From Streptomyces sp. NBC_00457 (GTDB lineage Bacteria; Actinomycetota; Actinomycetes; Streptomycetales; Streptomycetaceae): a stretch of 64,000 bases of DNA. How positions within the stretch are numbered: the stretch's first letter is position 1; each line of letters opens with the position of its first letter. This document shows, in pieces, positions 8,846 through 20,698 of the stretch. The translations under genes were made by a program, and so were the position numbers. Under the pieces are notes generated by a model, which searched no databases, had not been told where the DNA came from, and was given only the letters and a program-made list of their open reading frames with translations. The DNA is taken from NCBI RefSeq assembly GCF_036014015.1, contig NZ_CP107905.1, positions 3,596,001 to 3,660,000 on the forward strand, in the 5' to 3' direction.

Positions 8846-11089
8846 CTAGTCGGCCGCAGGCAACGCCGCGCGTGGCCGCTGCCACCCCCGAGATCCCCGC
8901 GCCCGCAGCCACGCCGTCGTCTCCTCCGCCGGCATCGCGGCCGCGACCAACCACCCCTGAACCGCGTCACAGCGCAGATCCCGCAACCGCTCCCACGTCT
9001 CGTCGTCCTCGACGCCCTCGGCGACCACGAGAAGGCCGAGGGAATGGGCGAGATCCACCGTGCACCGCACGATCTCCGCGTCCTCGGCATCGACGGCCAG
9101 CCGCGCGACGAAGGAACGGTCGATCTTCAGCTCGCTCACCGGCAGCCGCCGCAGATGCACCAGCGACGAGTACCCGGTGCCGAAGTCGTCCAGCGACATC
9201 TTCACGCCGTGCCCGGTCAGCCCGGCAAGCGTGTCGGCGGCCCGCTGCGGATCCTCCAGCAGCACGTGTTCCGTTATCTCGAGCTGGAGCGCCCCCGCGG
9301 GAACTCCGTGCCGGGCGAGCCGCGCGGCCACCGAACCCGCGAACCCGGGGGTGTGCACGTCGCGCGGGGACACGTTCACCGCGACCGGCACATACAGCCC
9401 CTGTGCCCGCCACCGCGCGACCTGCGCGAGCGCCGTGTCGAGCACGTACTCCGTCAGATGCGGCATCAGCCCGGACGACTCGGCGATCGCTATGAACTCG
9501 TCCGGCGGCACCCTCCCGCGCTCCGGGTGCACCCAGCGGACCAGCGCCTCGAGACCGGCGACCTGTCCGTCGAAGCGGACCTTGGGCTGGTAGTGCAGCT
9601 CCACCTCGTGCGCGTCGAGCGCGCGCCGCAGATCGCCCAGCAGGCCGAGGCGGTCCGGGGTGTTGGAGTCCCGCTTGGACTCGTAGACCTCCACACCCGT
9701 ACGGTCCCGCTTCGCCTGGTACATCGCCACGTCCGCCCGGCGCAGCAGACCCTCCGCGTCGAGGGCGTGGTCGGGGAAGACGGCGACTCCGGCGCTGGCC
9801 TCCAGGACGAGGGTGAGGCCGTCGAGGTCGAGCGGTGAGCTGAGCGCGGCGACCAGGGCCCGGGCCATCCGGGTCGCGGACGTGGTGGAGTCGGCGACCG
9901 GCAGTAAGACGGCGAACTCGTCCCCGCCCAGCCGCGCGGCCTCCGCCCCGCGCGGCAGCGCCACCCGCAGCCGGTCGGCTATCTGCAGCAGCAGCCGGTC
10001 ACCGGCGAGATGACCGAGCGTGTCATTGACCGACCGGAAGCGGTCGAGGTCAATCAGCATCAGAGCGGACCGTGCGCCGATGCGCTCGGCGTCGTCCAGC
10101 GCGGTCCAGATGCGCTCGAGCAGCCACTGCCGGTTGGGCAGCCCGGTGAGCGGGTCGCGCAGCTGCTCCTCGGCGCGGGCCCGGGCTATCCACAGGGTGA
10201 AGTCCAGGGCGATGAGCGGGATCGAGAACAGCGGCAGCAGCACCGGCTTGGCCACGGCCACGACACACACCAGCGGTGCGATGCCGAGCAGCGCGACCGT
10301 GACCAGGCCCTGTCTGACCAGGGCGGTGCGGGCGACCGTGGGCAGGCCGCCGGTGCGCGGGGCGTGCAGATACCAGAGCAGGGTGCGGGTGACCGCGAGG
10401 TAGGCGACCGCGACGAGGATGACTTCGGGGGCGGTGTAGAAGGTCCAGGTGTCGGGGTTCCAGGGGGCCTCGACGGACGGCACCCGGCCGAACGCGGCCA
10501 GGACCAGGGCGCCGGCGCCGATGCCGAGGATGTCCACCGCGCCGTGCAGCAGGCCCTGCCGCCAGCGGTTGCGGCGGGCCACGCCGACCAGGACGACGAC
10601 GGTGAGGCTGACCATTCCGGCGGGCACCCAGCCGTACAGCATCAGGACGGCGAGGGTGAGGGCGGCGCCGGAGCCGGTGCCGCCCCACCAGCGGGCGCGG
10701 CCGAGGGCGACCAGGTGGCCGACGATGATGCCGGTCAGCACGGCGAGCGACCAGCCGACGGCGCCGGACGGGAAGAGGGCGTGGTCCAGGGTGAACGCGC
10801 GGAAGAAGCCGCCGCCCAGGACGAATCCGGCCGCCGCCATGACCGCGGCGGGCAGTGCGGGCCAGGAGGTGTGCCGTTCCGCGTCGGTGCCCGGCAGTGC
10901 GCTGTGCGACCGGTCGGCGGTGAGCTGTGCGGTGTTCTGCGCGTCGGCCGCGGGACGCTGCCCGGCGGTGCGCTCCCCCGTGCCCGGACGCTCCCCGGAC
11001 CGCCCGCCCCATGGGCTCGCCTGCCATGCGTCGGTGACCCGGCGCAGGCGCAGCCGCGAGTATGGGGCGGCGCTCTCGGTCGGTTCCAT
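8846..11089 (-). CDS. rmdB: membrane GGDEF-EAL cyclic-di-GMP enzyme, RmdB-like; TTA codon
   Basis: A 747-residue protein from the ATG at 11089, which has GAGAGGGA just upstream. About nine hydrophobic segments (residues roughly 65-290) precede a diguanylate cyclase domain with intact GGDEF near residue 388. A phosphodiesterase domain follows, with EAL in AGLEALVRW and DDFGTGYSSL, so both activities look possible. Position beside ligA and the gat genes matches what I recall for S. coelicolor SCO5495 (RmdB), which affects aerial mycelium formation. Residue 395 (VLLPV, plus-strand 9905-9907) is encoded by TTA, so translation should need the bldA tRNA. The symbol is a by-context assignment. Confidence 0.88.
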   Translation of the reverse strand: MEPTESAAPYSRLRLRRVTDAWQASPWGGRSGERPGTGERTAGQRPAADAQNTAQLTADRSHSALPGTDAERHTSWPALPAAVMAAAGFVLGGGFFRAFTLDHALFPSGAVGWSLAVLTGIIVGHLVALGRARWWGGTGSGAALTLAVLMLYGWVPAGMVSLTVVVLVGVARRNRWRQGLLHGAVDILGIGAGALVLAAFGRVPSVEAPWNPDTWTFYTAPEVILVAVAYLAVTRTLLWYLHAPRTGGLPTVARTALVRQGLVTVALLGIAPLVCVVAVAKPVLLPLFSIPLIALDFTLWIARARAEEQLRDPLTGLPNRQWLLERIWTALDDAERIGARSALMLIDLDRFRSVNDTLGHLAGDRLLLQIADRLRVALPRGAEAARLGGDEFAVLLPVADSTTSATRMARALVAALSSPLDLDGLTLVLEASAGVAVFPDHALDAEGLLRRADVAMYQAKRDRTGVEVYESKRDSNTPDRLGLLGDLRRALDAHEVELHYQPKVRFDGQVAGLEALVRWVHPERGRVPPDEFIAIAESSGLMPHLTEYVLDTALAQVARWRAQGLYVPVAVNVSPRDVHTPGFAGSVAARLARHGVPAGALQLEITEHVLLEDPQRAADTLAGLTGHGVKMSLDDFGTGYSSLVHLRRLPVSELKIDRSFVARLAVDAEDAEIVRCTVDLAHSLGLLVVAEGVEDDETWERLRDLRCDAVQGWLVAAAMPAEETTAWLRARGSRGWQRPRAALPAAD

Positions 11090-11310
11090 TCCCGTCCCTC
11101 TCACAGCCGGCGGTGCCCACGCCACGCGGCCCGGTGCCGGACATCCCTCAGCGGCGCCGCGTCAGAAAACCCTTCCCCTCGCCCGTCAAGGCCCTCTCTG
11201 AGCAAGGGGATGCCCCAACCGCAGCTGGGCACGGCAGGCGCACCCCTCAACAGTAGGCCGCAGAAGGCTTCCACGGGCAGCGGTCGTCGACGGTTGCCCG
11301 ATTGCGCCCC

Positions 11311-11350
11311 GGCCACCCGTATGCATCTGGTATGCGCCGATCGGGTGGCC
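11311..11350 (-). terminator. possible terminator after ligA
   Basis: GGCCACCCG at 11311-11319 pairs with CGGGTGGCC at 11342-11350 across a 22-base loop, just beyond the ligA stop at 11359. There is no T-run, as is usual in this GC-rich setting. The rest of 11090-11310 shows no gene I can support. It should hold the promoter of the GGDEF-EAL gene. Confidence 0.45.
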
Positions 11351-11358
11351 TTCAACCG

Positions 11359-13566
<2,208 letters not shown>

Positions 13567-14574
13567 TTACTCTGGGTTGTCCGCGAGGGATCTCGCCGCC
13601 TGGACGCAGTGGGCGAGGGCCTTGCGTGCGTAGTCGGGGGAAGCCCCCGCGAGTCCGCACGACGGCGTGACCGTGACCGCCTCCGCGAGAAGCGCGGGAG
13701 ACAGCCCCAGCCTGCGCCAGAGCGTCCTGACACCCATGACGCTACCGGCAGGGTCTGACAATGGGCCGTCCGTGCCCGGGACGACACCGGCGAAGAGCCG
13801 GGTGCCCCCTTCCACCGCTTCACCGATCACGTCGTCATCACGCTCGGTGAGGAGGGAGAAGTCGAAGGAGATCGCGGTCATGCCCGCCCGGCGCAGCAGG
13901 GCGAACGGGACGTCCGGTGCGCACGAGTGCACCACGACCGGCCCGCCCGCGTGAACCCCGGCGACCTCGCGGAGCATGCCCTCGACGACCTGCCGGTCGA
14001 CGGCCCGGTGGGTGCGGTATCCGCTGGCGGTCTTCACCTGGCCACGCAGGACGGCGGTGAGGGAGGGTTCGTCGAGCTGGAGGACGAGCCGGGCGCCGGG
14101 TACGCGCCGCCGGACCTCCGCGAGATGCTCCCGCAGCCCCTCGGCGAGCGAACCGGTGAGGTCGCGGCAGGCACCCGCGTCGGACAGGACGGACTCGCCG
14201 TTCTTCAGCTCCAGCGCGGCGGCCAGCGTCCAGGGGCCGACGGCCTGCACCTTCAGCTGCCCTTCGTACCCCTGCGTGAACTCCTCCAGGGCGTCGAGGT
14301 CCTGGCCGAGCCAGGACCGGGCCCGCTTGGTGTCCCGCCCCGGCCGGTCCCCGATCCGCCAGCCGCTGGGCTCCACGCGCGCGTACATCTCGACGAGCAG
14401 CCCGGCGGTCCGGCCGATCATGTCGGCGCCGGGTCCGCGCGCGGGCAGCTCCGGCAGGAACGGGAAGTCTTCGAGGCTCCCGGTGACGGTCTTGACGGCC
14501 TCGCGGGCATCGCCGCCGGGCATGGAACCGATGCCGGTGGCGGGGGCGAAGGTGAACTGGCTGTTTTCACTCAC
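13567..14574 (-). CDS. MetE-core / cobalamin-independent methionine synthase-like protein
   Basis: A 335-residue protein, about half the length of MetE, matching the catalytic-barrel-only 'core MetE' type. Zinc-ligand-like residues are visible: His and Cys in VVVHSCAPD and a late Cys in VTPSCGLAG, as in the methionine synthase C-terminal barrel. The N-terminus (ATGIGSMPGGDAREAVKTV) is typical of this actinobacterial group. Core MetE proteins elsewhere use corrinoid-bound or other methyl donors to methylate homocysteine. The donor here is unknown. It lies directly upstream of ligA in the same direction. Confidence 0.85.
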   Translation of the reverse strand: MSENSQFTFAPATGIGSMPGGDAREAVKTVTGSLEDFPFLPELPARGPGADMIGRTAGLLVEMYARVEPSGWRIGDRPGRDTKRARSWLGQDLDALEEFTQGYEGQLKVQAVGPWTLAAALELKNGESVLSDAGACRDLTGSLAEGLREHLAEVRRRVPGARLVLQLDEPSLTAVLRGQVKTASGYRTHRAVDRQVVEGMLREVAGVHAGGPVVVHSCAPDVPFALLRRAGMTAISFDFSLLTERDDDVIGEAVEGGTRLFAGVVPGTDGPLSDPAGSVMGVRTLWRRLGLSPALLAEAVTVTPSCGLAGASPDYARKALAHCVQAARSLADNPE

Positions 14575-14605
14575 GCCGGAAGACTACGGAACCGCCCGGC
14601 GGAGG

Positions 14606-15304
14606 TCAGCGCCCCGGCCGCACCGTCAGGTCGTTGACCTCCGCGTCCCTCGGAAGGTCCAGGGCCATCAGGATCGTCGTCGCCACCGATTCGGGGTCGA
14701 TCCACTGGGCGGCGTCGTACTCCTTGCCCTCCTGCTGGTGGACCTTGGCCTGCATGGGGCTCGCCGTGCGGCCGGGGTAGACGGAGGTGACGCGGACGCC
14801 GTTGTCGTGCTCCTCGTTGCGCAACGCGTCCGCGAGGGCCTTCAGGCCGTGCTTGGACGCGGCGTACGCGGACCAGTCGGCGCTCGCCCTGAGGCCCGCG
14901 CCCGAGTTGACGAACACCACATGGCCGCGGCTGGCGCGGAGTTGGGGCAGGAAGTGGCGGGTCAGCTCGGCGGGGGCGATGAGGTTGACGTTGAGCTGGT
15001 GGCGCCAGGACTTGGGGGTCAGGTCTCCGACCGGGCCGAGGTCGACGACGCCCGCGATGTGCAGCAGGGAGTCCACCCGCTCGGGCAGCGTCTGGTGCGA
15101 GAAGGCCCAGCTCAGCCTGTCCGGGTCGGCCAGGTCGCCCACCAGTGTCCTGGCGCCCGGGAACTGAGCGGCCAGTTCCTTCGCGCGGCCCGCGTCGCGC
15201 GCGTGCAGGACGAGTTCGTCCCCGCGCGCGTGGAGGCGGCGGGCGACCGCCGAACCGATGCCGCTGCCCGCCCCGGTGATCACATGTGTAGCCATGTGCG
15301 CCAT
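14606..15304 (-). CDS. short-chain dehydrogenase/reductase
   Basis: A 232-residue SDR with the cofactor motif TGAGSGIG (residues about 10-17), a catalytic Ser in VNSGAGL and the YAASK tyrosine-lysine pair, followed by VYPGRTASPM. Asp in GDLADPDR and Arg in HARDAGRA after strand 2 suggest NADP preference. The substrate is unknown. An in-frame ATG at 15295 is an equally plausible start; both have weak ribosome sites. The gene follows the LOG-family gene by 7 bases, so the pair is almost certainly one transcript. Confidence 0.88.
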   Translation of the reverse strand: MAHMATHVITGAGSGIGSAVARRLHARGDELVLHARDAGRAKELAAQFPGARTLVGDLADPDRLSWAFSHQTLPERVDSLLHIAGVVDLGPVGDLTPKSWRHQLNVNLIAPAELTRHFLPQLRASRGHVVFVNSGAGLRASADWSAYAASKHGLKALADALRNEEHDNGVRVTSVYPGRTASPMQAKVHQQEGKEYDAAQWIDPESVATTILMALDLPRDAEVNDLTVRPGR

Positions 15305-15311
15305 GGTCGCA

Positions 15312-15851
15312 TCAGGCCACGCCCCGGCTCTCTTCCAGGTAGGCCATCGCCCCGACCGGCTCCTCCGCGAAGAACACCAGGTCGGTCAGCGGACAGGGCA
15401 GGAACCCCTCGTCCTCCATGCGCCGGAACTGTTCCTTCAGCCCGTCGTAGAAGCCCGCGGTGTTGAGCAGCACCACCGGCTTGTCGGTGTGGCCGTGCTT
15501 CTTCAGCTCGAGGATCTCCGTGGCCTCGTCGAGCGTCCCCGTGCCACCCACCATGATCACCACGGCGTCGGCCTTCTCCAGCAGCAGCTTCTTGCGCTCG
15601 GCGAGGTCTTTCGCGATCACCATCTCGTCGACACCCGGACGGACCTTGGCGGACAGGAACTCGACCGAGACCCCGACGAGCCGCCCGCCCGCTTCCTGCA
15701 CGCCGTCGGCAACCACCTTCATGAGGCCGACATTGGACCCTCCCCACACCAGCGTGTGGCCGCCCTTGCCGATGAGCCTCGCGAACTCCCGCGCGGGGCG
15801 CGTGTAACGGTCGGACAGGTCGGCGGCGGAGAGAAAGACGCAGATTCGCAT
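15312..15851 (-). CDS. LOG-family protein (putative nucleotide phosphoribohydrolase)
   Basis: One hundred and seventy-nine residues in the LOG (lysine decarboxylase-like) Rossmann family, whose members release cytokinin bases or hydrolyse nucleoside monophosphates. Seen are WGGSNVGLMKVVADG and MVGGTGTLDEATEILELKK. The second corresponds to the PGGxGTxxE signature, but with Val in place of the first Pro. The catalytic Arg-Glu pair appears present (LAERKKLLLEKAD, TLDE). The start at the ATG 15851 gives the usual N-terminus MRICVFLSA. It faces the DUF427 gene across a 51-base divergent gap. Confidence 0.85.
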   Translation of the reverse strand: MRICVFLSAADLSDRYTRPAREFARLIGKGGHTLVWGGSNVGLMKVVADGVQEAGGRLVGVSVEFLSAKVRPGVDEMVIAKDLAERKKLLLEKADAVVIMVGGTGTLDEATEILELKKHGHTDKPVVLLNTAGFYDGLKEQFRRMEDEGFLPCPLTDLVFFAEEPVGAMAYLEESRGVA

Positions 15852-15902
15852 GGGAATCACCGTACGCGGGAAGAACCGGCGCCCCGCGGGTGCTGTCCGG
15901 GT

Positions 15903-16226
15903 ATGGCTGATGGACACACGATCACGATCGAACAGGGCACCCAGCGCGTGCGGGTGGTCAGCGGCGACCAGGTACTGGCGGAGTCCGACCGCCCGTTGAT
16001 CCTGCGCGAGACCGGCTGTCCCGAGCGCTACTACCTCCCCGCCGAGGACGTACGCCTCGACCTCCTGACCCCCTCGGAGACCCACACCTACTGCCCCTTC
16101 AAGGGAACCGCCTCCTACTGGTCGCTGCCCGACGCGGCCGACCTCGTCTGGTCGTACCCCGACCCCAAGCCGGACGTCGCCCAGATCAAGGACCATCTCT
16201 GCTTCTACGACGTCGAAGTGGTGTGA
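15903..16226 (+). CDS. DUF427-family protein
   Basis: One hundred and seven residues with the DUF427 pattern: a beta-rich start (HTITIEQGTQRVRVVSGDQV), LRETGCPERYYLP, and THTYCPFKGTASYWSLP. It ends in VWSYPDPKPDVAQIKDHLCF. The family forms a beta-tent fold of unknown biochemical role. Divergent from the LOG-family gene, followed after 51 bases by the hydrolase gene. Confidence 0.9.
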   Translation: MADGHTITIEQGTQRVRVVSGDQVLAESDRPLILRETGCPERYYLPAEDVRLDLLTPSETHTYCPFKGTASYWSLPDAADLVWSYPDPKPDVAQIKDHLCFYDVEVV

Positions 16227-16277
16227 GGAGCGGTGTCGTGACTGACTAGTGCACCGCCGGGTGGCAGTCTTCCCGGC

Positions 16278-17057
16278 ATGGACAAGAAGACGCTTTCGCG
16301 CGACGGCACCCCGATCGCATACGAACGCACGGGCCGGGGCCCGGCGGTCGTCCTGGTGAGCGGCGCGATGTCCACCGGCCACACGGTGGCACCGCTGGCC
16401 GGCCAGCTCGCCGACGGCTTCACGGCCGTCATCTACGACCGCCGGGGGCGCGGCGAGAGCGGTGACACGCCGCCGTACGCCGTGGAGCGGGAGGTCGAGG
16501 ACCTCGCGGCGCTCATCGAGACGGTCGGCGGTCAGGCGGCGCTGTACGGCATCTCGTCGGGTGGCGCGCTGGCCCTCCAGGCCGCGGCGAGCGGGCTGCC
16601 GGTCAGCAAGGTCGCGGTCTACGAGACGCCGTTCGCGGTGTACGAGGGCGGAGCGCAGGAACGCGCCGAGTACACCGAAGGGCTGACGCGGGCACTGGCG
16701 GAGGGCAGGCGCGGGGACGCCGTCGAGCTGTTCCTGAGGCTGACCGGGCTGGCCGAGGAGATGATCCAGGGCGCCCGCCAGTCCCCCATGTGGGCCGGCA
16801 TGGAGTCGATCGCACCGAGCCTGGCGTACGACAACGCCGTCATGGGCGACGGACTCGTCCCCCGGCACCGGCTGGCCGCGATCACCGTCCCCGTCCTGGC
16901 CGTCGCGGGCGGCGAGAGCCCCGCGTGGCTGCGCGAGGCGACGCAGGCGGTCGCGGAGGCAGTGCCCGACGGGACCTACCGGAGCCTGGAGGGGCAGACG
17001 CACCTGGTGGATCCGCAGGTTCTGGCGCCGGTGCTCGCCGAGTTCTACGCACAGTAG
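16278..17057 (+). CDS. alpha/beta-hydrolase
   Basis: A 259-residue alpha/beta-hydrolase fold enzyme. The nucleophile elbow is GISSGG near residue 94, preceded by the strand and turn VIYDRRGRGESGD. A late acid and His are in AGGESPAWLRE and GQTHLVDP. It has the size and layout of small esterases and haloperoxidase-like hydrolases. The substrate is unknown. The ATG at 16278 is close behind the DUF427 gene, and the stop is 55 bases from the convergent mnmA end. Confidence 0.88.
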   Translation: MDKKTLSRDGTPIAYERTGRGPAVVLVSGAMSTGHTVAPLAGQLADGFTAVIYDRRGRGESGDTPPYAVEREVEDLAALIETVGGQAALYGISSGGALALQAAASGLPVSKVAVYETPFAVYEGGAQERAEYTEGLTRALAEGRRGDAVELFLRLTGLAEEMIQGARQSPMWAGMESIAPSLAYDNAVMGDGLVPRHRLAAITVPVLAVAGGESPAWLREATQAVAEAVPDGTYRSLEGQTHLVDPQVLAPVLAEFYAQ

Positions 17058-17112
17058 GCGGGCACGCGGCACGCGCGCGTGGAGGGCGGTTACGCGGTAC
17101 GTCCCGCGCGGG

Positions 17113-18243
17113 TCACGCCGGTACGGCCCTCGCCCGCGTCGTCGACGCGATCGTCGCCGAGCCCACCACGCGTGTGCCGTCGTACAGGACGATCGCCTGG
17201 CCGGGGGCGACTCCGCGGACCGGGGCGGTGAACGACACCTCCAGGGAGCCGTCGATCAGTTCGGCGGTCACCTCGGTCTCGCCGCCGTGGGCGCGGAGCT
17301 GGGCCGTGTAGGTGCCGGGGCCCGAGGGGGCCGCGCCGCACCAGCGGGGCTTGATCGCGGTCAGTGCGGTGACGTCGAGGGCGGAGGCGGGGCCCACAGT
17401 CACCGTGTTGTCCACCGGGGAGATGTCGAGGACGTAGCGCGGCTTGCCGTCGGGTGCCGGGTGGCCGATCCGCAGGCCCTTGCGCTGGCCGATGGTGAAG
17501 CCGTACGCGCCCTCGTGCGTGCCGAGCTTGGCGCCGGACTCGTCGACGATGTCGCCCTCCGCCTTGCCCAGCCGGTCGGCCAGGAAGCCCTGGGTGTCGC
17601 CGTCGGCGATGAAGCAGATGTCGTGCGAGTCGGGCTTCTTGGCCACCGCCAGCCCCCTGCGCTCGGCCTCCGCGCGGATCTCGTCCTTCGTCGTCACGGT
17701 GTCGCCGAGCGGGAACATCGCGTGGGCGAGCTGCCGGTCGTCGAGGACGCCGAGGACGTACGACTGGTCCTTCGCCATGTCGGAGGCGCGGTGCAGCTCA
17801 CGGGCGCCGTCCTCGTTCACGATCACCTGGGCGTAGTGGCCGGTGCACACCGCGTCGAAGCCGAGCGCCAGGGCCTTGTCCAGGAGGGCGGCGAACTTGA
17901 TCTTCTCGTTGCAGCGCAGGCAGGGGTTGGGGGTGCGGCCCGCCTCGTACTCGGCGACGAAGTCCTCGACCACGTCCTCGCGGAAGCGGTCGGCGAGGTC
18001 CCAGACGTAGAAGGGGATGCCGATGACGTCCGCGGCGCGGCGGGCGTCGCGGGAGTCCTCGATGGTGCAACAGCCGCGCGCGCCCGTACGGAAGGACTGC
18101 GGGTTCGCGGAGAGCGCGAGGTGGACGCCGGTCACGTCGTGGCCCGCCTCGGCGGCGCGGGCGGCGGCCACGGCGGAGTCCACGCCGCCCGACATGGCGG
18201 CGAGTACGCGGAGGGGGCGGGGGCGCTGCGGGATCTCAGTCAT
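17113..18243 (-). CDS. mnmA: tRNA 2-thiouridine(34) synthase
   Basis: A 376-residue MnmA that thiolates U34 of tRNA(Lys/Glu/Gln). Visible are the PP-loop [10 protein letters not shown] at residues about 18-27 for adenylation, the catalytic cysteines in [12 protein letters not shown] and HDICFIADG, and [10 protein letters not shown] with [11 protein letters not shown]. The start ATG at 18243 follows a short region shared with the divergent amidase. The sulfur can come from the cysteine desulfurase encoded at 19024-20193. Confidence 0.97.
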   Translation of the reverse strand: MTEIPQRPRPLRVLAAMSGGVDSAVAAARAAEAGHDVTGVHLALSANPQSFRTGARGCCTIEDSRDARRAADVIGIPFYVWDLADRFREDVVEDFVAEYEAGRTPNPCLRCNEKIKFAALLDKALALGFDAVCTGHYAQVIVNEDGARELHRASDMAKDQSYVLGVLDDRQLAHAMFPLGDTVTTKDEIRAEAERRGLAVAKKPDSHDICFIADGDTQGFLADRLGKAEGDIVDESGAKLGTHEGAYGFTIGQRKGLRIGHPAPDGKPRYVLDISPVDNTVTVGPASALDVTALTAIKPRWCGAAPSGPGTYTAQLRAHGGETEVTAELIDGSLEVSFTAPVRGVAPGQAIVLYDGTRVVGSATIASTTRARAVPA

Positions 18244-18303
18244 AACCCTTCCAGGGTAAGGGCCCCAGGGAACCAAGACTGCCGAGTATCCGTTCACGAT
18301 CAC

Positions 18304-19005
18304 ATGGGGGCGAGAAGAGCGGCCAAGGACTCCGGGCACACGGCTGAGAACTCCGGGGGCAGGGACGGCGACCGGCGCATCGGGCGGCGGGCGCTGCTGG
18401 CCGGCCTGGCCGCGACCGCGGTGGGCACGGCCGTGCTGGCGCGCGACGAGCTGGGGCGCCTGTGGTGGCGGGTGCCGGGTGTGGAGAAGCCGCGCAAGGC
18501 GGGCGCGGTCGACTACGCGGGCGCGAAGTGGGAGGCGGCGTCGGACGCCAACTGGCGGCGCGCGGACCGGCCCGACGACTACGGCGTGGACATGGTGATC
18601 ATCCATGTCACCCAGGGCAGCTTCGACAGCGCGGTGAAGGCCTTCCAGGACCCGGGCCACCAGGCCGCGGCCCACTACATCGTCGGCCAGGACGGACGCG
18701 TCCTGCAGATGATCCGCGAGCTGGACGTGGCCTACCACGCGGGCAACCGCGACTACAACGAGCGGAGCATCGGCATCGAGCACGAGGGCTTCGTGGACCG
18801 GCCCGAGGACCTCACGGACGAGATGTACGAGGCGTCGGCGCGGCTCACGGCCCGGATATGCGCGCGGTACGACCTACCCGTCGACCGCGAGCACATCATC
18901 GGGCACGTGGAGGTACCGGGCACGGACCACACCGACCCCGGGGAGCACTGGGACTGGGACCGGTACATGAAGCTCGTACGGCAGGCCCGTACGGCGTCGG
19001 CCTGA
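18304..19005 (+). CDS. Tat-exported N-acetylmuramoyl-L-alanine amidase
   Basis: A 233-residue secreted protein. The N-terminus has a twin-arginine signal ([20 protein letters not shown]), so export by Tat is likely. An Amidase_2 (T7 lysozyme-like) domain follows. The zinc His is in [20 protein letters not shown] and [16 protein letters not shown] are typical, and a second His lies in [16 protein letters not shown]. It should cut the stem peptide from MurNAc in cell-wall turnover. The gene is wedged between two genes of tRNA thiolation on the opposite strand. Confidence 0.92.
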   Translation: MGARRAAKDSGHTAENSGGRDGDRRIGRRALLAGLAATAVGTAVLARDELGRLWWRVPGVEKPRKAGAVDYAGAKWEAASDANWRRADRPDDYGVDMVIIHVTQGSFDSAVKAFQDPGHQAAAHYIVGQDGRVLQMIRELDVAYHAGNRDYNERSIGIEHEGFVDRPEDLTDEMYEASARLTARICARYDLPVDREHIIGHVEVPGTDHTDPGEHWDWDRYMKLVRQARTASA

Positions 19006-19023
19006 GGCCGGTCCCGTCCCGCT

Positions 19024-20193
19024 CTACGTCAGCCCCGCAGCGCGGGCCCGTTCCACCGCCGGGCCGATCGCCTTGGCGACCGCCTCGACGTCGGCCTCCG
19101 TGGAGGTGTGGCCGAAGGAGAAGCGGAGGGTGCCGCGGGCCAGGTCGGGGTCGGTGCCGGTGGCCAGGAGGACGTGGCTGGGCTGGGCGACGCCTGCGGT
19201 GCAGGCGGAGCCGGTGGAGCACTCGATGCCCTGGGCGTCGAGGAGAAGGAGCAGCGAGTCTCCCTCGCAGCCCGGGAAGGTGAAGTGGGCGTTCGCCGGG
19301 AGGCGGCCCTCCCGTGCGGGGTCCCCTCCGAGGATCGCGTCCGGGACCGCCGTACGCACCGCCTCGATCAGGTCGTCCCGCAGGCCGCCGATCTCCCGTA
19401 CGAACCACTCGCGCTGTTCGGCGGCGAGGCGGCCGGCGACCGCGAAGGAGGCGACGGCGGGGACGTCGAGGGTGCCGGAGCGGACGTGACGCTCCTGGCC
19501 GCCGCCGTGCAGAACCGGTACGGGGGTGTATTCACGGCCGAGGAGCAGGGCGCCGATGCCGTACGGGCCGCCGATCTTGTGGCCCGAGACCGTCATCGCG
19601 GCGAGGCCGGAGGCGGCGAAGTCGACGGGGACCTGGCCGAAGGCCTGGACGGCGTCGGCGTGCAGGGGGACGTCGAACTCGGCGGCGGTCTCGGCGAGTT
19701 CGCGGATCGGCATGACCGTGCCGATCTCGTTGTTCGCCCACATGACGGTGGCCAGGGCCACGTCGTCGGGGTTGCGGGCGATGGCTTCGTGCAGCGCCTC
19801 CGGGTGGACCCGGCCGTAGGGGTCGACCGGGAGGTACTCGACCGTGGCGCCCTCGTGTTCGCCGAGCCAGTGGACGGCGTCCAGGACGGCGTGGTGTTCG
19901 ACGGGGCTGGCGAGCACCCGGGTGCGGGCCGGGTCGGCGTCTCGGCGGGACCAGTACAGGCCCTTGACGGCGAGGTTGTCCGCCTCGGTGCCGCCGGAGG
20001 TGAAGACGACCTCGCTGGGGCGGGCGGCGAGGGCTTCCGCGAGGGTTTCGCGGGCCTCCTCCACGGTTCGCCTTGCCTGGCGGCCCGATGCGTGCAGGGA
20101 GGACGCGTTGCCGGTGACGCCGAGGTGCGTGGTGAGTGCCTCGACTGCCTCGGGGAGCATCGGGGTGGTTGCGGCGTGGTCGAGGTATGCCAT
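19024..20193 (-). CDS. cysteine desulfurase (NifS/IscS type)
   Basis: A 389-residue PLP enzyme that takes sulfur from cysteine as a persulfide. Seen are the N-terminal [12 protein letters not shown], the PLP lysine in [12 protein letters not shown], and the active cysteine loop [12 protein letters not shown]. The start at 20193 is the conserved MAYLDHAAT. It is the nearest upstream gene to mnmA on the same strand (the amidase between is opposite), so it is the probable sulfur donor for tRNA thiolation. No scaffold genes of an isc operon are adjacent. Confidence 0.95.
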   Translation of the reverse strand: MAYLDHAATTPMLPEAVEALTTHLGVTGNASSLHASGRQARRTVEEARETLAEALAARPSEVVFTSGGTEADNLAVKGLYWSRRDADPARTRVLASPVEHHAVLDAVHWLGEHEGATVEYLPVDPYGRVHPEALHEAIARNPDDVALATVMWANNEIGTVMPIRELAETAAEFDVPLHADAVQAFGQVPVDFAASGLAAMTVSGHKIGGPYGIGALLLGREYTPVPVLHGGGQERHVRSGTLDVPAVASFAVAGRLAAEQREWFVREIGGLRDDLIEAVRTAVPDAILGGDPAREGRLPANAHFTFPGCEGDSLLLLLDAQGIECSTGSACTAGVAQPSHVLLATGTDPDLARGTLRFSFGHTSTEADVEAVAKAIGPAVERARAAGLT

Positions 20194-20287
20194 GGTGACG
20201 CCGATTCTACGGGGCCGCTGCGCTGGGCTTGGGCCGGCGGTTGTGCGTGGACCCCGTTGTGATGCGCCCGGCGCTGCAGGCTGTGCC

Positions 20288-20331
20288 CACCCTCCCCCAC
20301 TCTCGGCTTCGCTCGAGCGGGGGACCCCCAT
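20288..20331. repeat. dispersed Streptomyces-type intergenic repeat
   Basis: The stretch starting CCCTCCCCCACTCTCGGCTT and continuing with CGCTCGAGCGGGGGACCCCC is an imperfect palindrome that I recognise as a common intergenic repeat in Streptomyces genomes. It lies upstream of the cysteine desulfurase and past the end of the DUF4190 gene. Nearby, ACAGCGGT occurs three or four times between 20350 and 20400, a small extra repeat. No gene is visible in 20194-20399. Confidence 0.6.
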
Positions 20332-20399
20332 CGCCCTGCGGAACGACTGCCCACAGCGGTACACAGCGGTAGCCGCTCAGGAACTACCGCTCACAGCGG

Positions 20400-20666
20400 T
20401 CAGAAACTCCACGACACCGTGTTGTCCGCCTGCATGAAGGCCACCAGGACCAGGAGGTCGGCGATTCCCAGGCCCAGGCCGAGGTATGCGCGGCCCTTGC
20501 GGGCTGTGCCGCGCCAGAGGGCTGCGGATGCCAGGGCGATGGCGATCGGGCCGAGGAAGACGTTGAGGACGAGGAGGCCCACGAGGCCGAGGATGAAGGA
20601 GGCGACGGCCATGCCGTCGGTGTCGCGGGCGGTGGTCTGACGGGTTGCAGGTGCGGTGAGTTGCAT
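20400..20666 (-). CDS. DUF4190-type membrane protein
   Basis: Eighty-eight residues with the DUF4190 two-helix pattern: MAVASFILGLVGLLVLNVFLGP then ALASAALWRGTARKGRAYLGLGLGIADLLVLVAFM. These are small membrane proteins of unknown role. GGGAG precedes the ATG by 9 bases. It is 32 bases after the 54-residue gene and shares its divergent promoter region with the TetR gene. Confidence 0.85.
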   Translation of the reverse strand: MQLTAPATRQTTARDTDGMAVASFILGLVGLLVLNVFLGPIAIALASAALWRGTARKGRAYLGLGLGIADLLVLVAFMQADNTVSWSF

Positions 20667-20698
20667 GGTGTTCAGCTCCCGACGGGCTGTATGGGCGG

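Noticed and set aside
15312..17072. 586-codon frame fusing the LOG protein to an N-terminal extension
   Set aside because: The extension is antisense to DUF427 and hydrolase genes; the LOG domain starts cleanly at the ATG 15851.
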